DNA from: Planctomycetia bacterium
GTDB lineage: Bacteria > Planctomycetota > Phycisphaerae > Phycisphaerales > SM1A02
Reading direction: 5' to 3'
Assembly: GCA_005787685.1 (NCBI GenBank)
Contig: SYAC01000056.1
Span: 1 to 40,834 of the forward strand
Length of the DNA stretch: 40,834 bases
Shown here: piece by piece, positions 34,239 through 40,834 of the stretch
Numbering within the stretch: the first letter of the stretch is position 1
Layout: every line of letters begins with the position of its first letter
Translations under genes and position numbers: made by a program
The notes under the pieces: model-generated
Seen by the model: only the letters and a program-made list of their open reading frames with translations
Told to the model about the DNA's origin: nothing
Database searches by the model: none

Positions 34239-35516
34239 TCATTTGGCGTGTTCACCGCGCGTGTGCGTATTTCTGCGCCGCGCAGCGAATCCCGCGGCAA
34301 GGACAAGAAGTGTGCTTGGGCCAGGAACGGGAGGGACCGGAGGACCAAAGGGCGTATTTGGAGCACCACCACCACCATCATCATAGGCTTCTGTGGCTCC
34401 AATTGATACTTCGCGTACGTCATTCACACTCAGTAAATTTTCGCCGCCATTTTGTTCAATCTTAAAAAGTGGCCCAATGCGCGATGTCAAAATAAGCTCG
34501 GTATTCCCAATAAAATTTGGTTCTTCTCCAAATACACCTGCGACCGCACTACCAAGATTCGCGACACTTGGAGAATTCGCCTGTGCATAAACAACAATGG
34601 AGGGTGATTCCACACTCTCAATGCTGCCTAATTCAATCAATGAAGCATCACTCGCGTACACATTTGATTCTTGAGTACCAACCGATACTAATTTGATGCC
34701 GGTATTCGAACCCGCGGGGCTTTCAAGTTGATAGCCAACCACTGTGTGTCCTTTTTCAACCTTCAAGTCGCCCGAAAGATCAAGCCCAACAACACACATC
34801 TTGAGCGGGTTGGACATCCCTTGTGGCATGATTGAAATTCCAGTGATTCCCGCAGCCAGGTCGCTTGGATTCAGTTCCAGCGTAGGACCAAATACAAGCG
34901 ATTCCAAAATATCGGAATTACCCGCAAGAATTGGAGTGATTTTGATGGTTCCATTTGGAATAGCGCCCATCAGAATGAGCTCGGGTGTTTTGTCATGGGT
35001 CGAATCGTTGTTGTCGCGCTCCGGGAGAGACATGAACATTTGAGTGCGAGTAGCGCGCATACCAGTTGGCGCGATCATTCGACCAAAGTCAGATGATTGT
35101 GAGACATCAAGGGCGGTCATGCCTGGAACTTGATTGATATCGTGGCTCAATGCAAATTGAAACGCACCATTCTTTGTGCCAATGTCGGCGTCGGTAACCG
35201 CGTCAAACTTTTGCGCGTCATCGTTGGATTGAGCGAATAGCTTCACGGCAATTGGCGCGTGCATGTCGGCGTCCTTGAGTTCAAATGTCTTTTCTCCAAG
35301 CGTGACTGACTTTATGCCCACATTGCAGTGAAAGAAGCCAGACACCGCGGTTGATTTGGTTCCATTCTCAAGAAGTAACAAATTTTTCGGAGTCATGCCA
35401 TCGGCCAATGCAATGCCAGCGGTGCATCCAATAGTTGCCGCAGATTGAAGGAAGGGACGAAGCGCAACCATGGCGCACAGACCTTTTTCCTGCCTCGAAC
35501 TGTTAAAAATAAACAT
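34239..35516 (-). CDS. Secreted protein with PEP-CTERM-like C-terminal sorting signal
   Basis: 425 residues if the ATG at 35516 is used (AAGGA five bases upstream); ATG 35471 would give a shorter n-region before the signal peptide, ending near CTAGIALADG. The body is a beta-rich, Ser/Asn/Gly-rich extracellular region without Cys-rich repeats or a known enzyme motif. The C-terminus has a Gly/Pro-rich stretch, then PVPGPSTLLVLAAGFAARRR: a VPGPS motif, a hydrophobic segment and an Arg cluster. This is the arrangement of PEP-CTERM-type signals handled by exosortase, with PGPS in place of PEPS. It is likely surface-anchored or surface-processed. No exosortase gene is in the window. It is the last gene of a minus-strand group but separated from tadA by 200 bases. 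Confidence 0.82.
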   Translation of the reverse strand: MFIFNSSRQEKGLCAMVALRPFLQSAATIGCTAGIALADGMTPKNLLLLENGTKSTAVSGFFHCNVGIKSVTLGEKTFELKDADMHAPIAVKLFAQSNDDAQKFDAVTDADIGTKNGAFQFALSHDINQVPGMTALDVSQSSDFGRMIAPTGMRATRTQMFMSLPERDNNDSTHDKTPELILMGAIPNGTIKITPILAGNSDILESLVFGPTLELNPSDLAAGITGISIMPQGMSNPLKMCVVGLDLSGDLKVEKGHTVVGYQLESPAGSNTGIKLVSVGTQESNVYASDASLIELGSIESVESPSIVVYAQANSPSVANLGSAVAGVFGEEPNFIGNTELILTSRIGPLFKIEQNGGENLLSVNDVREVSIGATEAYDDGGGGAPNTPFGPPVPPVPGPSTLLVLAAGFAARRRNTHTRGEHAK

Positions 35517-35716
35517 CTTTTTCCTTGCCTCTCTCAAATTTTTCAGCACAAATCAAGTCAGTGAATGCATTGTTGATCCACCTCATTTCAGTCTTGCGAT
35601 GAAATGGACAGAACTACTACTGAATTCAACCTATGATTCATCCGCAGGAATCAAAAGCCAGTTCCTGTGATTTGCCCTGATTTTCACTAATTATTAAGGC
35701 TTGGGCAGCCTATAAC

Positions 35717-36265
35717 TTAGGACGGTGCCTTTTGAAGACGCCGACGGGCGAAGAAATTTTTCAGAAGTCCAGCCGCTTCAGTTGCGTAAATACCTCCAGC
35801 ACAAGGAAGTCGGTGATTCAGGCGGGTGTCTTGGGGAATGTGATACAGCGAACCAACTGCGCCAGCTTTGGGGTCGCTTGCCCCAAACAGCAAAGCTTCT
35901 ATTCGTGCATTTACAATGGCGCCGGCGCACATGGGGCAGGGTTCCAGCGTGACCGCAAGCCGACAATCATTCAAACGCCAGCGGCCAAGTTTGGCGCCCG
36001 CAAGTCGCAGCGCCACAAGTTCGGCGTGGCCCGCGGGATCGTTGGAGGCCTCGCGGTCATTCGCTGCTTCAGAAATAATTTCTTGACCGCGGTACACGAT
36101 GGCGGCCACAGGAATTTCAGCGCGCAATCCAGCCGCCCGCGCCAAGTGCAGAGCGCGGCGCATCATCTTTAAATCCACCTGCGTCAGCCATTCATGATGT
36201 CGTTGATGCAGGGCAAGCGTTGCCGCAACTCTGCGACGATTGCGCGGCCACTTGGGCAATCGCAT
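35717..36265 (-). CDS. tadA: tRNA-specific adenosine(34) deaminase
   Basis: 182 residues. TadA converts A34 to inosine in the wobble position of tRNA-Arg(ACG). Zinc ligands and catalytic Glu are in PAGHAELVALR and LEPCPMCAGAIVNARI, followed by the family's FGASDPKAGAVGSLYHI and HRLPCAGGIYATEAAGLL. Compared with E. coli there are about 30 extra basic N-terminal residues before the usual M(M)RRALHLARAAG start; an inner ATG there is an alternative. The ATG at 36265 overlaps the tatC stop by one base (TGATG), so the two are coupled. Confidence 0.94.
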   Translation of the reverse strand: MRLPKWPRNRRRVAATLALHQRHHEWLTQVDLKMMRRALHLARAAGLRAEIPVAAIVYRGQEIISEAANDREASNDPAGHAELVALRLAGAKLGRWRLNDCRLAVTLEPCPMCAGAIVNARIEALLFGASDPKAGAVGSLYHIPQDTRLNHRLPCAGGIYATEAAGLLKNFFARRRLQKAPS

Positions 36266-37290
36266 CAACGCTCTCCACGCAGGAGTCGAGTGAAACGTTT
36301 GGAAACTTCACCGCCGGCAACGGCTTGCGGCGGGGCAATTCGCAGCAAAATAATTCCCAATTCATACAGCAGGTATAGCGGCACAAACATGATCAAGAGT
36401 GAGAAGGGATCGCCGGTTGGAGTGATGATGGCCGACAACATAATCGCCAAAAAAATGGCATAGCGGCGGAATTTGCCCAGCGCTTGTGCGTTGACTATGC
36501 CGACCCAGCCCAACAGAAGAACCACCAATGGCGCTTGAAACGCCACGCAAGTTCCCAAAATGAAAGTCAGCGTGAAATCAAGATAATCAGCCAGTCGAAA
36601 TTGCTGCGCTAGGCGCGTGGCGTGCATCAGGGGCACAGTGAACAGTTCAATGCCCGACGAATTGTGCGGCGCTGCGATGACCAGTTTGTGATCGGGTGTG
36701 AGCCACATTTGTCCCACCACCACCTGGTCGGGAGTTTGCGCCAGCATTGGAATAGTGAACGCGGATGTCACGGGAGCGCCGCTGCCTGAGGTTGCGCTTG
36801 CGGAATTGGAAGCGTTGATGATGTCGGGCTCCACGCTGCCAAAGCTCACAAGCACGTCAAGCATGATTGGCATGACAATAAAATAAAGCAGCGAGAAGCC
36901 GGCCAACGTGAGTAGGGAGCTGAGCGGAATTAAAAACCGCACAAAACGCTTTTCGTGCGCATATAAACCCGGCTCGATGAATTTCCATATTTGCCAAAAA
37001 ATCCACGGACTGCTGCCCACGATCGCGGTGATCAGGCTGAGATACATGTCGGTTGAAAGCGCCTCAATAGGGCTCAGCACTTGAAGTTGCGCTGGCAAAT
37101 CATGCGCCTTCAACGCGGCGATGGCGGGCGCGCAAAGAAAATCACGGATGACTTCCGCGTAGGAAAATGCCAGTATCGCCAGCGGAATTGGCAGGGCGAT
37201 GGACCACAACAATCGCCGGCGCAATTCCTCCAAATGATCCCCAAAGTTCATGGAGCCGTGCGTTGGATTGGGATCATGTTCAACAGTCAT
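36265..37290 (-). CDS. tatC: Sec-independent protein translocase TatC with long periplasmic insert
   Basis: 341 residues. TatC is the receptor for twin-arginine signal peptides in the cytoplasmic membrane. Family motifs are FGDHLEELRRRLLWS, SPWIFWQIWKFIEPGLYAHEKRF, and the late FILGTCVAFQAPLVVLLL...RYAIFLAIMLSAIITPTGDPFSLLIMFVPLYLLYELGI, read here as separate segments. Six membrane helices fit. About 80 residues (DVLVSFGSVEPDIINASNSA onward to HATRLAQQF) are inserted between helices 3 and 4 on the periplasmic side, making it longer than the usual ~250 residues; similar long inserts occur in planctomycete TatC as I recall. tatA/B are not in the window. Operon order tatD-tatC-tadA. Confidence 0.94.
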   Translation of the reverse strand: MTVEHDPNPTHGSMNFGDHLEELRRRLLWSIALPIPLAILAFSYAEVIRDFLCAPAIAALKAHDLPAQLQVLSPIEALSTDMYLSLITAIVGSSPWIFWQIWKFIEPGLYAHEKRFVRFLIPLSSLLTLAGFSLLYFIVMPIMLDVLVSFGSVEPDIINASNSASATSGSGAPVTSAFTIPMLAQTPDQVVVGQMWLTPDHKLVIAAPHNSSGIELFTVPLMHATRLAQQFRLADYLDFTLTFILGTCVAFQAPLVVLLLGWVGIVNAQALGKFRRYAIFLAIMLSAIITPTGDPFSLLIMFVPLYLLYELGIILLRIAPPQAVAGGEVSKRFTRLLRGER

Positions 37291-37299
37291 AACACCATT

Positions 37300-38103
37300 C
37301 TAGCCGCCGATTGGCGCATTTTTTTGCAAAGGCAAACTAAAAAACCGAACAGCGTTGTCGTCCAGAACATTTAAAAATGTCGCCTCATCCACGCCGCGAA
37401 GTTTGGCCAAATGACGCGCCACAACTATGGAGTGCGCAGGGCGATTGGGCTTGGCGGTACGCATGGGTTCGGGTGAAAGAAAGGGCGCGTCGGTTTCCGC
37501 CATGATGCGATCAGCGGGAACAAGCTTGGCGGCTTCGGCAACTTCCGGCGCGTTGCGATAGGTCACCACGCCCGTGAATGAAATACACGCACCAAAGTCC
37601 AATACTTTTCGCGCCTCGTCGGTATTGCCAGTGAAGCAATGAAAAACAAAGCGATCACTTGGCAAACCACTGGCGCGCAAAATTGGAATTAAATCATCGA
37701 AAGCTTTGCGGCAATGAATCACGATTGGTTTGGAAAGACCTTCGTCGGACCAGCGCACAATGCGATCAAGTTGCGCATCAAGCATGGAGCGCTGCAGCGA
37801 CGCGATGGGTTTTTCATAATGATTGTCAAGACCAAGTTCACCCCACGCCACACAACGCGGGTGCCCGGCGCACGCGCGCAACACGCCCCAATCAACCGGG
37901 TCATCCGTTGAAAGCGGATGAATGCCGGCCGTAAACCATAAGCGCGGGTCACTTTCGGCCAACACGCGCGCCGCATTGGAGTCTTCGCTATTGGTTCCTA
38001 TAGAAATGCACGCGCGCACCCCGGCGGCTTCGGCGGCATCTAATTCCTCCTTCAGGCGATTTCGAAATGGCGCATAGGTGAGATGGCAGTGGGTGTCGAT
38101 CAT
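37300..38103 (-). CDS. tatD: TatD-family metal-dependent hydrolase (DNase)
   Basis: 267 residues from ATG 38103 (MIDTHCHL); the open frame reaches 38127. All metal ligands of the TatD family are in place: DTHCHL, Glu in WGELGLDNHY, His in IVIHCRKA, His in VFHCFTG, and Asp in AETDAPFLSPEP. These enzymes act as 3'-5' DNases, RNases or deaminases of damaged ends in other bacteria. It is nine bases upstream of tatC on the same strand, a common association although TatD is not needed for Tat transport. Confidence 0.95.
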   Translation of the reverse strand: MIDTHCHLTYAPFRNRLKEELDAAEAAGVRACISIGTNSEDSNAARVLAESDPRLWFTAGIHPLSTDDPVDWGVLRACAGHPRCVAWGELGLDNHYEKPIASLQRSMLDAQLDRIVRWSDEGLSKPIVIHCRKAFDDLIPILRASGLPSDRFVFHCFTGNTDEARKVLDFGACISFTGVVTYRNAPEVAEAAKLVPADRIMAETDAPFLSPEPMRTAKPNRPAHSIVVARHLAKLRGVDEATFLNVLDDNAVRFFSLPLQKNAPIGG

Positions 38104-38356
38104 GTGCGAGTGGCTTGACCGTACCACCTTGAACCACTTGTGGCATTCAAAAACAAATCCAGTGCTATTAAAGTCTTATAACTATAAAAAAGGCGCATTT
38201 GAAGTTGGCAGGGTGTATTGTTTGGAAGTCTTTGTAAATAAACGACTAAGATATGTTTTCACCAGAATAATGGGAAACACGACAGACATACCTTAAAATG
38301 TGTCGAATGTAACAATTTTGAAGCCAGGCAAATTTTCCAGTTAGGCGCAGTGGCAT

Positions 38357-38391
38357 TAAGGGCAATTTCTGCAAGGTCCGAATTGCCCTTA
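38357..38391. repeat. Perfect 11-base inverted repeat (hairpin) in the tatD-actA gap
   Basis: TAAGGGCAATT (38357-38367) is inverted exactly as AATTGCCCTTA (38381-38391), with a 13-base spacer. No T-run follows on either strand, so it is not an ordinary terminator. It could be an operator, part of a leader RNA, or a small repeat element. Confidence 0.6.
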
Positions 38392-38552
38392 GGGGAACAA
38401 GCCCTAATTTGAGTCGCGTAAACACATTCAATGAATCTTTGAAATCTGAAACGCGTTGCCTGTGAACAATGATTCAAACCCAAGCAAGCGCGTAAATTAT
38501 TTTTCCGTTGTTGACGCACGCAGGTCAATCCCCTTAGGATTGTTTATCTACA

Positions 38553-38574
38553 CATTGTGAAACTTTTCACAATG
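38553..38574. promoter_or_regulatory. Perfect palindrome matching the Crp-family consensus, upstream of actA
   Basis: Ten-base arms CATTGTGAAA and TTTCACAATG flank CT. The core is TGTGA-N6-TCACA, the classical recognition pattern of Crp-type regulators of the Crp/Fnr family. It ends 34 bases before the actA GTG, so it would overlap or closely flank the promoter, where bound protein would more likely repress or act from a proximal position. As an RNA it could also form a hairpin. Confidence 0.55.
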
Positions 38575-38608
38575 TTTTACTTGCCTCTAACAGGAACACT
38601 TCTTACCC

Positions 38609-39262
38609 GTGAGTCGCTTCCTCTTTCCACGTTGGTCTAACGCATTTCTTCCCCTTGTGATTATTTTGGGGGCGATCGCTCCGCTGTATGTGGGATTATT
38701 TGTCGCCTATGGGTTCAGTCCAAAAACATTGGAAGCTGGCTATATGCCAACGCAACCTGTTCCATATAGCCACGCTTTGCATGCGGGCGCTTTGGGAATG
38801 GATTGTCGCTACTGCCACACCTCGGTTGAGAAGGCATCATTTGCCGCGGTGCCACCAACGCAGACTTGCATGAATTGCCACACGCAAATACACCGCGAAA
38901 GTCCCAAGCTTGCCAAAGTGCGATCGAGTTATGAAACTGGAATGCCCATTGAGTGGGTCAAGGTTCACAAACTTGCTGATTACTCCTATTTCAACCACGC
39001 CGCGCATGTTGTGCGTGGAGTTGGTTGCGTTGAATGCCACGGCCGCATTGATCAAATGGAGGTTGTGTACCGCGTGGCTCCGCTCTCAATGGGTTGGTGC
39101 TTGGAGTGCCACCGCAATCCAGTCGATCGCATTCGTCCGCCATCCAAGGTCACGCAAATGGCGTGGGATCAAAATAAAGAAATGACTCAGGAGCAACGCC
39201 TCGAGTTGCAAAAGCTCAACAACATTCACCCCAACGCGAATTGTTCAACATGCCATCGATGA
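38609..39262 (+). CDS. actA: Alternative Complex III pentahaem cytochrome c subunit ActA
   Basis: 217 residues; GTG start. One N-terminal membrane helix (FLPLVIILGAIAPLYVGLFV) anchors a periplasmic domain with five CxxCH haem motifs at residues 66-70 (CRYCH), 87-91 (CMNCH), 140-144 (CVECH), 164-168 (CLECH) and 212-216 (CSTCH). Alternative Complex III oxidises quinol and passes electrons to periplasmic cytochrome c or directly to an oxidase, replacing the bc1 complex. The block YSHALHAGALGMDCRYCHTS is typical for ActA. The stop overlaps the ATG of actB (ATGA). The upstream dyad suggests transcriptional control. Confidence 0.94.
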   Translation: MSRFLFPRWSNAFLPLVIILGAIAPLYVGLFVAYGFSPKTLEAGYMPTQPVPYSHALHAGALGMDCRYCHTSVEKASFAAVPPTQTCMNCHTQIHRESPKLAKVRSSYETGMPIEWVKVHKLADYSYFNHAAHVVRGVGCVECHGRIDQMEVVYRVAPLSMGWCLECHRNPVDRIRPPSKVTQMAWDQNKEMTQEQRLELQKLNNIHPNANCSTCHR

Positions 39263-40834
39263 GTTCATCAACAGATATTCCGCTGCCAGTCGCTGACATG
39301 CAAGGTGGCTGTGGTTGCGCTTCAACGCAAGGCGTGTCCGCGCAACAAAGTGGTTGTGGTTGCGCTTCAACGCAAGGCGTGTCCGCGCAACCCAAAGGTG
39401 CAGCGACGGGCCGATCACTGTGGCGCTCACTTGGCGCGCAATCCGCCGACGCGCAAACCAGCGAGTTTATTGCGCGCGAATTCTCCGCTGCCAGCGATGT
39501 GCTTGAAGGCGACGACCGCCGCAACTTCATCAAGATCATGGGCGCGGGTTTCGCGCTTGCGGGTCTTGGCCTGACTGGTTGCCGCCGATGGCCAGAATCA
39601 AAAATTGTTCCCAACGCTAGTCAGCCCGCCAACCGCACGCCTGGCGTGTCGGTGACCTATTCAACCGCCGTGGATTTCAGGGGCATTGGTTACGCGCTTG
39701 TGGCCACCAGTTACGACGGTCGCCCGATCAAGCTCGACGGCAACGCGGAGCATCCATATTGGGGCGGAACATCCACAAGTTGGATGCAGGCGCGCGTGCT
39801 TGAACTGTATGACCCCGATCGCAGCCGTCAGGTGTTCAAGGCCGGCAAGGCATCGAACATCGCGGAGTTCAACGCATGGCTGGGCGAGCGCGCGAAGGCG
39901 CTGTCGGCCAAGCAGGGCGAAGGGCTGGCCATCCTGACGCAGGCCACCTCGAGCCCGTCGATGAAGGACATGCTGGCCCGCGTGCAGCAGGCGTTCCCCA
40001 AGGCGAAGGTCGCGGCGTGGGAGGCACTCGCCGCAACCGCATCGCTGGATGGCACGCAGGTCGCGTTCGGCGCACCGATGCGTCTGGTGCCGCGGGTGGA
40101 GAAGGCCAGCGTGATCGTGGCCCTGGATTGGGACATGCTCGGAACCGACCCGATGGCGCTGCGTCACACGCGCATGTGGGCCGAGGGTCGTCGCCTGAAT
40201 GGCGCGGACCCGAGCAAGCAGACGCAGAACCGTCTGTACGCGTTCGAACCGCACGTGACCGTGACCGGCATGGCGGCCGACAGCCGCGTGGCCGTGCGTC
40301 GCGGCGACATCGCCGTGCTCGCCGCCATGATCGCGCAGGCGCTTGGCGTGGGTGGCGATGCGTCGCTCACGGCGGCCATCGGTCGCCTGGCTTCCAGCCC
40401 CGCTGCCAAGGGCATGCTCGATGAGCATTCGAAGGAAGTCTTCGATCAACTAGTGAAGGACCTGCAGGGAGCCAAGGGTGCCTGCTTCGTGATGTGCGGC
40501 ACCGGCCAGAGCGCCGAGGTGCACGCGCTGGTGGCGGCGATCAATCACGCGATCGGTGCCATGGGCAACACCGTGGGCGTGCATGCCGCCGATGCGGCTG
40601 CCATGCGCCTGCCCGAACTGGTGACGGCGATGAACGCCGGCCAGATGGACACGCTGCTGATCCTCGGCGCCAATCCCTGTTACGACGCTCCCGCCGATCT
40701 CGCCTTCGCGAAGGCGCTGGCGAAGGTGCCCAACGTGGCGCGTCTGGCGTACTACCGCGACGAGACCAGCGTGGATCCCGCGTGCACGTTCCATGTGCCG
40801 CAGGCCCACTTCCTGGAGTGCTGGGGCGATGTCA
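39259..40834 (+). CDS. actB: Alternative Complex III iron-sulfur/molybdopterin-like subunit ActB, N-terminal part (3' end outside window)
   Basis: 525 codons are visible, with no stop to the window end. The ATG overlaps the actA stop. Residues 16-45 are a 15-residue tandem duplication rich in Cys and Gly. Then comes LWRSLGAQS...SEFIAREF, a Tat-type signal DDRRNFIKIMGAGFALAGLGL (Arg87-Arg88), and CRRWPESKIVP...QPANRTPGV, all matching the usual ActB N-terminus. The following RPIKLDGNAEHPYWGGTS and ARVLELYDPDRSR continue the molybdopterin-oxidoreductase-like domain, which lacks cofactor in characterised complexes. Ferredoxin-type cysteine clusters expected near the C-terminus lie outside. From about 39840 the codon use changes sharply to GC-ending codons, though the protein stays ActB-like. 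tatC of this window could serve its export. Confidence 0.93.
   Translation, partial: MSSSTDIPLPVADMQGGCGCASTQGVSAQQSGCGCASTQGVSAQPKGAATGRSLWRSLGAQSADAQTSEFIAREFSAASDVLEGDDRRNFIKIMGAGFALAGLGLTGCRRWPESKIVPNASQPANRTPGVSVTYSTAVDFRGIGYALVATSYDGRPIKLDGNAEHPYWGGTSTSWMQARVLELYDPDRSRQVFKAGKASNIAEFNAWLGERAKALSAKQGEGLAILTQATSSPSMKDMLARVQQAFPKAKVAAWEALAATASLDGTQVAFGAPMRLVPRVEKASVIVALDWDMLGTDPMALRHTRMWAEGRRLNGADPSKQTQNRLYAFEPHVTVTGMAADSRVAVRRGDIAVLAAMIAQALGVGGDASLTAAIGRLASSPAAKGMLDEHSKEVFDQLVKDLQGAKGACFVMCGTGQSAEVHALVAAINHAIGAMGNTVGVHAADAAAMRLPELVTAMNAGQMDTLLILGANPCYDAPADLAFAKALAKVPNVARLAYYRDETSVDPACTFHVPQAHFLECWGDV
39304..39393 (+). repeat. 45-base tandem duplication in the 5' part of actB
   Basis: Units 39304-39348 and 39349-39393 match at 41 of 45 bases and include a run of identical bases starting TGTGGTTGCGCTTCAACGCA. 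Each unit encodes 15 residues, GGCGCASTQGVSAQQ and SGCGCASTQGVSAQP. The frame is kept. The high identity indicates a recent duplication. Confidence 0.95.

Larger units (their letters stand above)
38104..38608. other. 505-base intergenic regulatory interval between tatD and actA
   Basis: This AT-rich stretch lies between divergent genes. Short frames on either strand show no similarity, ribosome binding site or codon bias, so I see no gene. It holds the hairpin at 38357-38391 and the dyad at 38553-38574 described separately. The promoters of the tatD-tatC-tadA run and of the act operon should lie here. Confidence 0.7.

Noticed and set aside
38246-38528. Minus-strand frames of 61 and 89 codons in the tatD-actA gap
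   Set aside because: No ribosome binding site, no codon bias and no recognisable similarity; they cross the inverted repeat.
39661-40449. 262-codon minus-strand frame and a 182-codon plus-strand frame (39876-40424) at the window end
   Set aside because: Both overlap the continuous actB frame in a GC-rich region, where stop codons are rare in all frames; translations are Arg/Ala/His-rich without motifs.
1-40834. CRISPR arrays, insertion sequences, prophage genes or integration sites
   Set aside because: No regularly spaced repeats, transposase, integrase or phage structural gene was found; the only tRNA (22216-22289) has no duplicated end nearby.

Overview
The window most likely comes from a planctomycete of the class Phycisphaerae, probably an uncultured member related to Phycisphaerales. 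This rests on several lineage-like features: dockerin-like C-termini with the DLDGSGxVDxGDVSLxLL pattern and an interposed CxGC, a pilin-like protein with an H-X9-DG type C-terminal motif, a PEP-CTERM-like C-terminal anchor, a TatC with a long periplasmic insert, and the start of an Alternative Complex III operon. It is inference from family knowledge; there is no rRNA gene here. Base composition is moderate for most of the window, but the last kilobase is clearly GC-richer.

Layout. 1-2858: the 3' part of pyruvate phosphate dikinase, translationally coupled to a CBM9-like lipoprotein. 2968-6638: a divergent glutamate-dehydrogenase-family protein, a HIT hydrolase, then nadC and birA (quinolinate phosphoribosyltransferase and biotin ligase) overlapping by 4 bases. 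6683-11202: two coupled secreted proteins of unknown function, then an orphan ParA-type ATPase coupled to a flavin amine-oxidase-like enzyme. 11147-13219: a small lipoprotein (minus strand) and the lipid II flippase murJ. 13220-13648: a gene-poor stretch with two terminator-ended structured segments and a 27-codon ORF. 13649-17247 (minus): a catalytic and a non-catalytic M16 peptidase overlapping by 4 bases. 17401-22128: an extracellular set of EEP-fold nuclease/phosphatase with dockerin, duplicated-domain dockerin protein, and pilin-like protein. 22216-22289 (minus): tRNA-Cys(GCA). 22332-27476: a duplicated-domain secreted protein, two convergent cyclophilins, gatB and hpt. 27562-31600 (minus): metK, rsmB, ptsN-like and a DnaJ-family gene. 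31717-34169: bifunctional nuclease, HAD phosphatase, truD. 34239-38103 (minus): a PEP-CTERM-like surface protein, then tadA, tatC, tatD. 38104-38608: a 505-base regulatory interval. 38609-40834: actA and the start of actB.

Most genes are housekeeping genes: NAD, biotin, methionine and purine metabolism, rRNA and tRNA modification, protein export and folding, peptidoglycan. They are packed in short operons with ATGA/GTGA overlaps. The accessory content is a secretory layer: lipoproteins, dockerin-bearing proteins, M16 proteases and sorting-signal proteins.

The most unusual observation is a 108-base in-frame coding segment shared, at about 86% identity, by two otherwise unrelated genes: the CBM9-like lipoprotein (2016-2123) and the M16 peptidase (16672-16779). 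It looks like a mobile or copied protein-coding module inserted at a linker in each host protein. Other points worth attention are the loss of the conserved catalytic Asp in the Gdh-family protein, structured RNA candidates at 13302-13621, a perfect TGTGA-N6-TCACA site upstream of actA, a 45-base tandem duplication at the start of actB, and an abrupt composition change inside actB near 39840.
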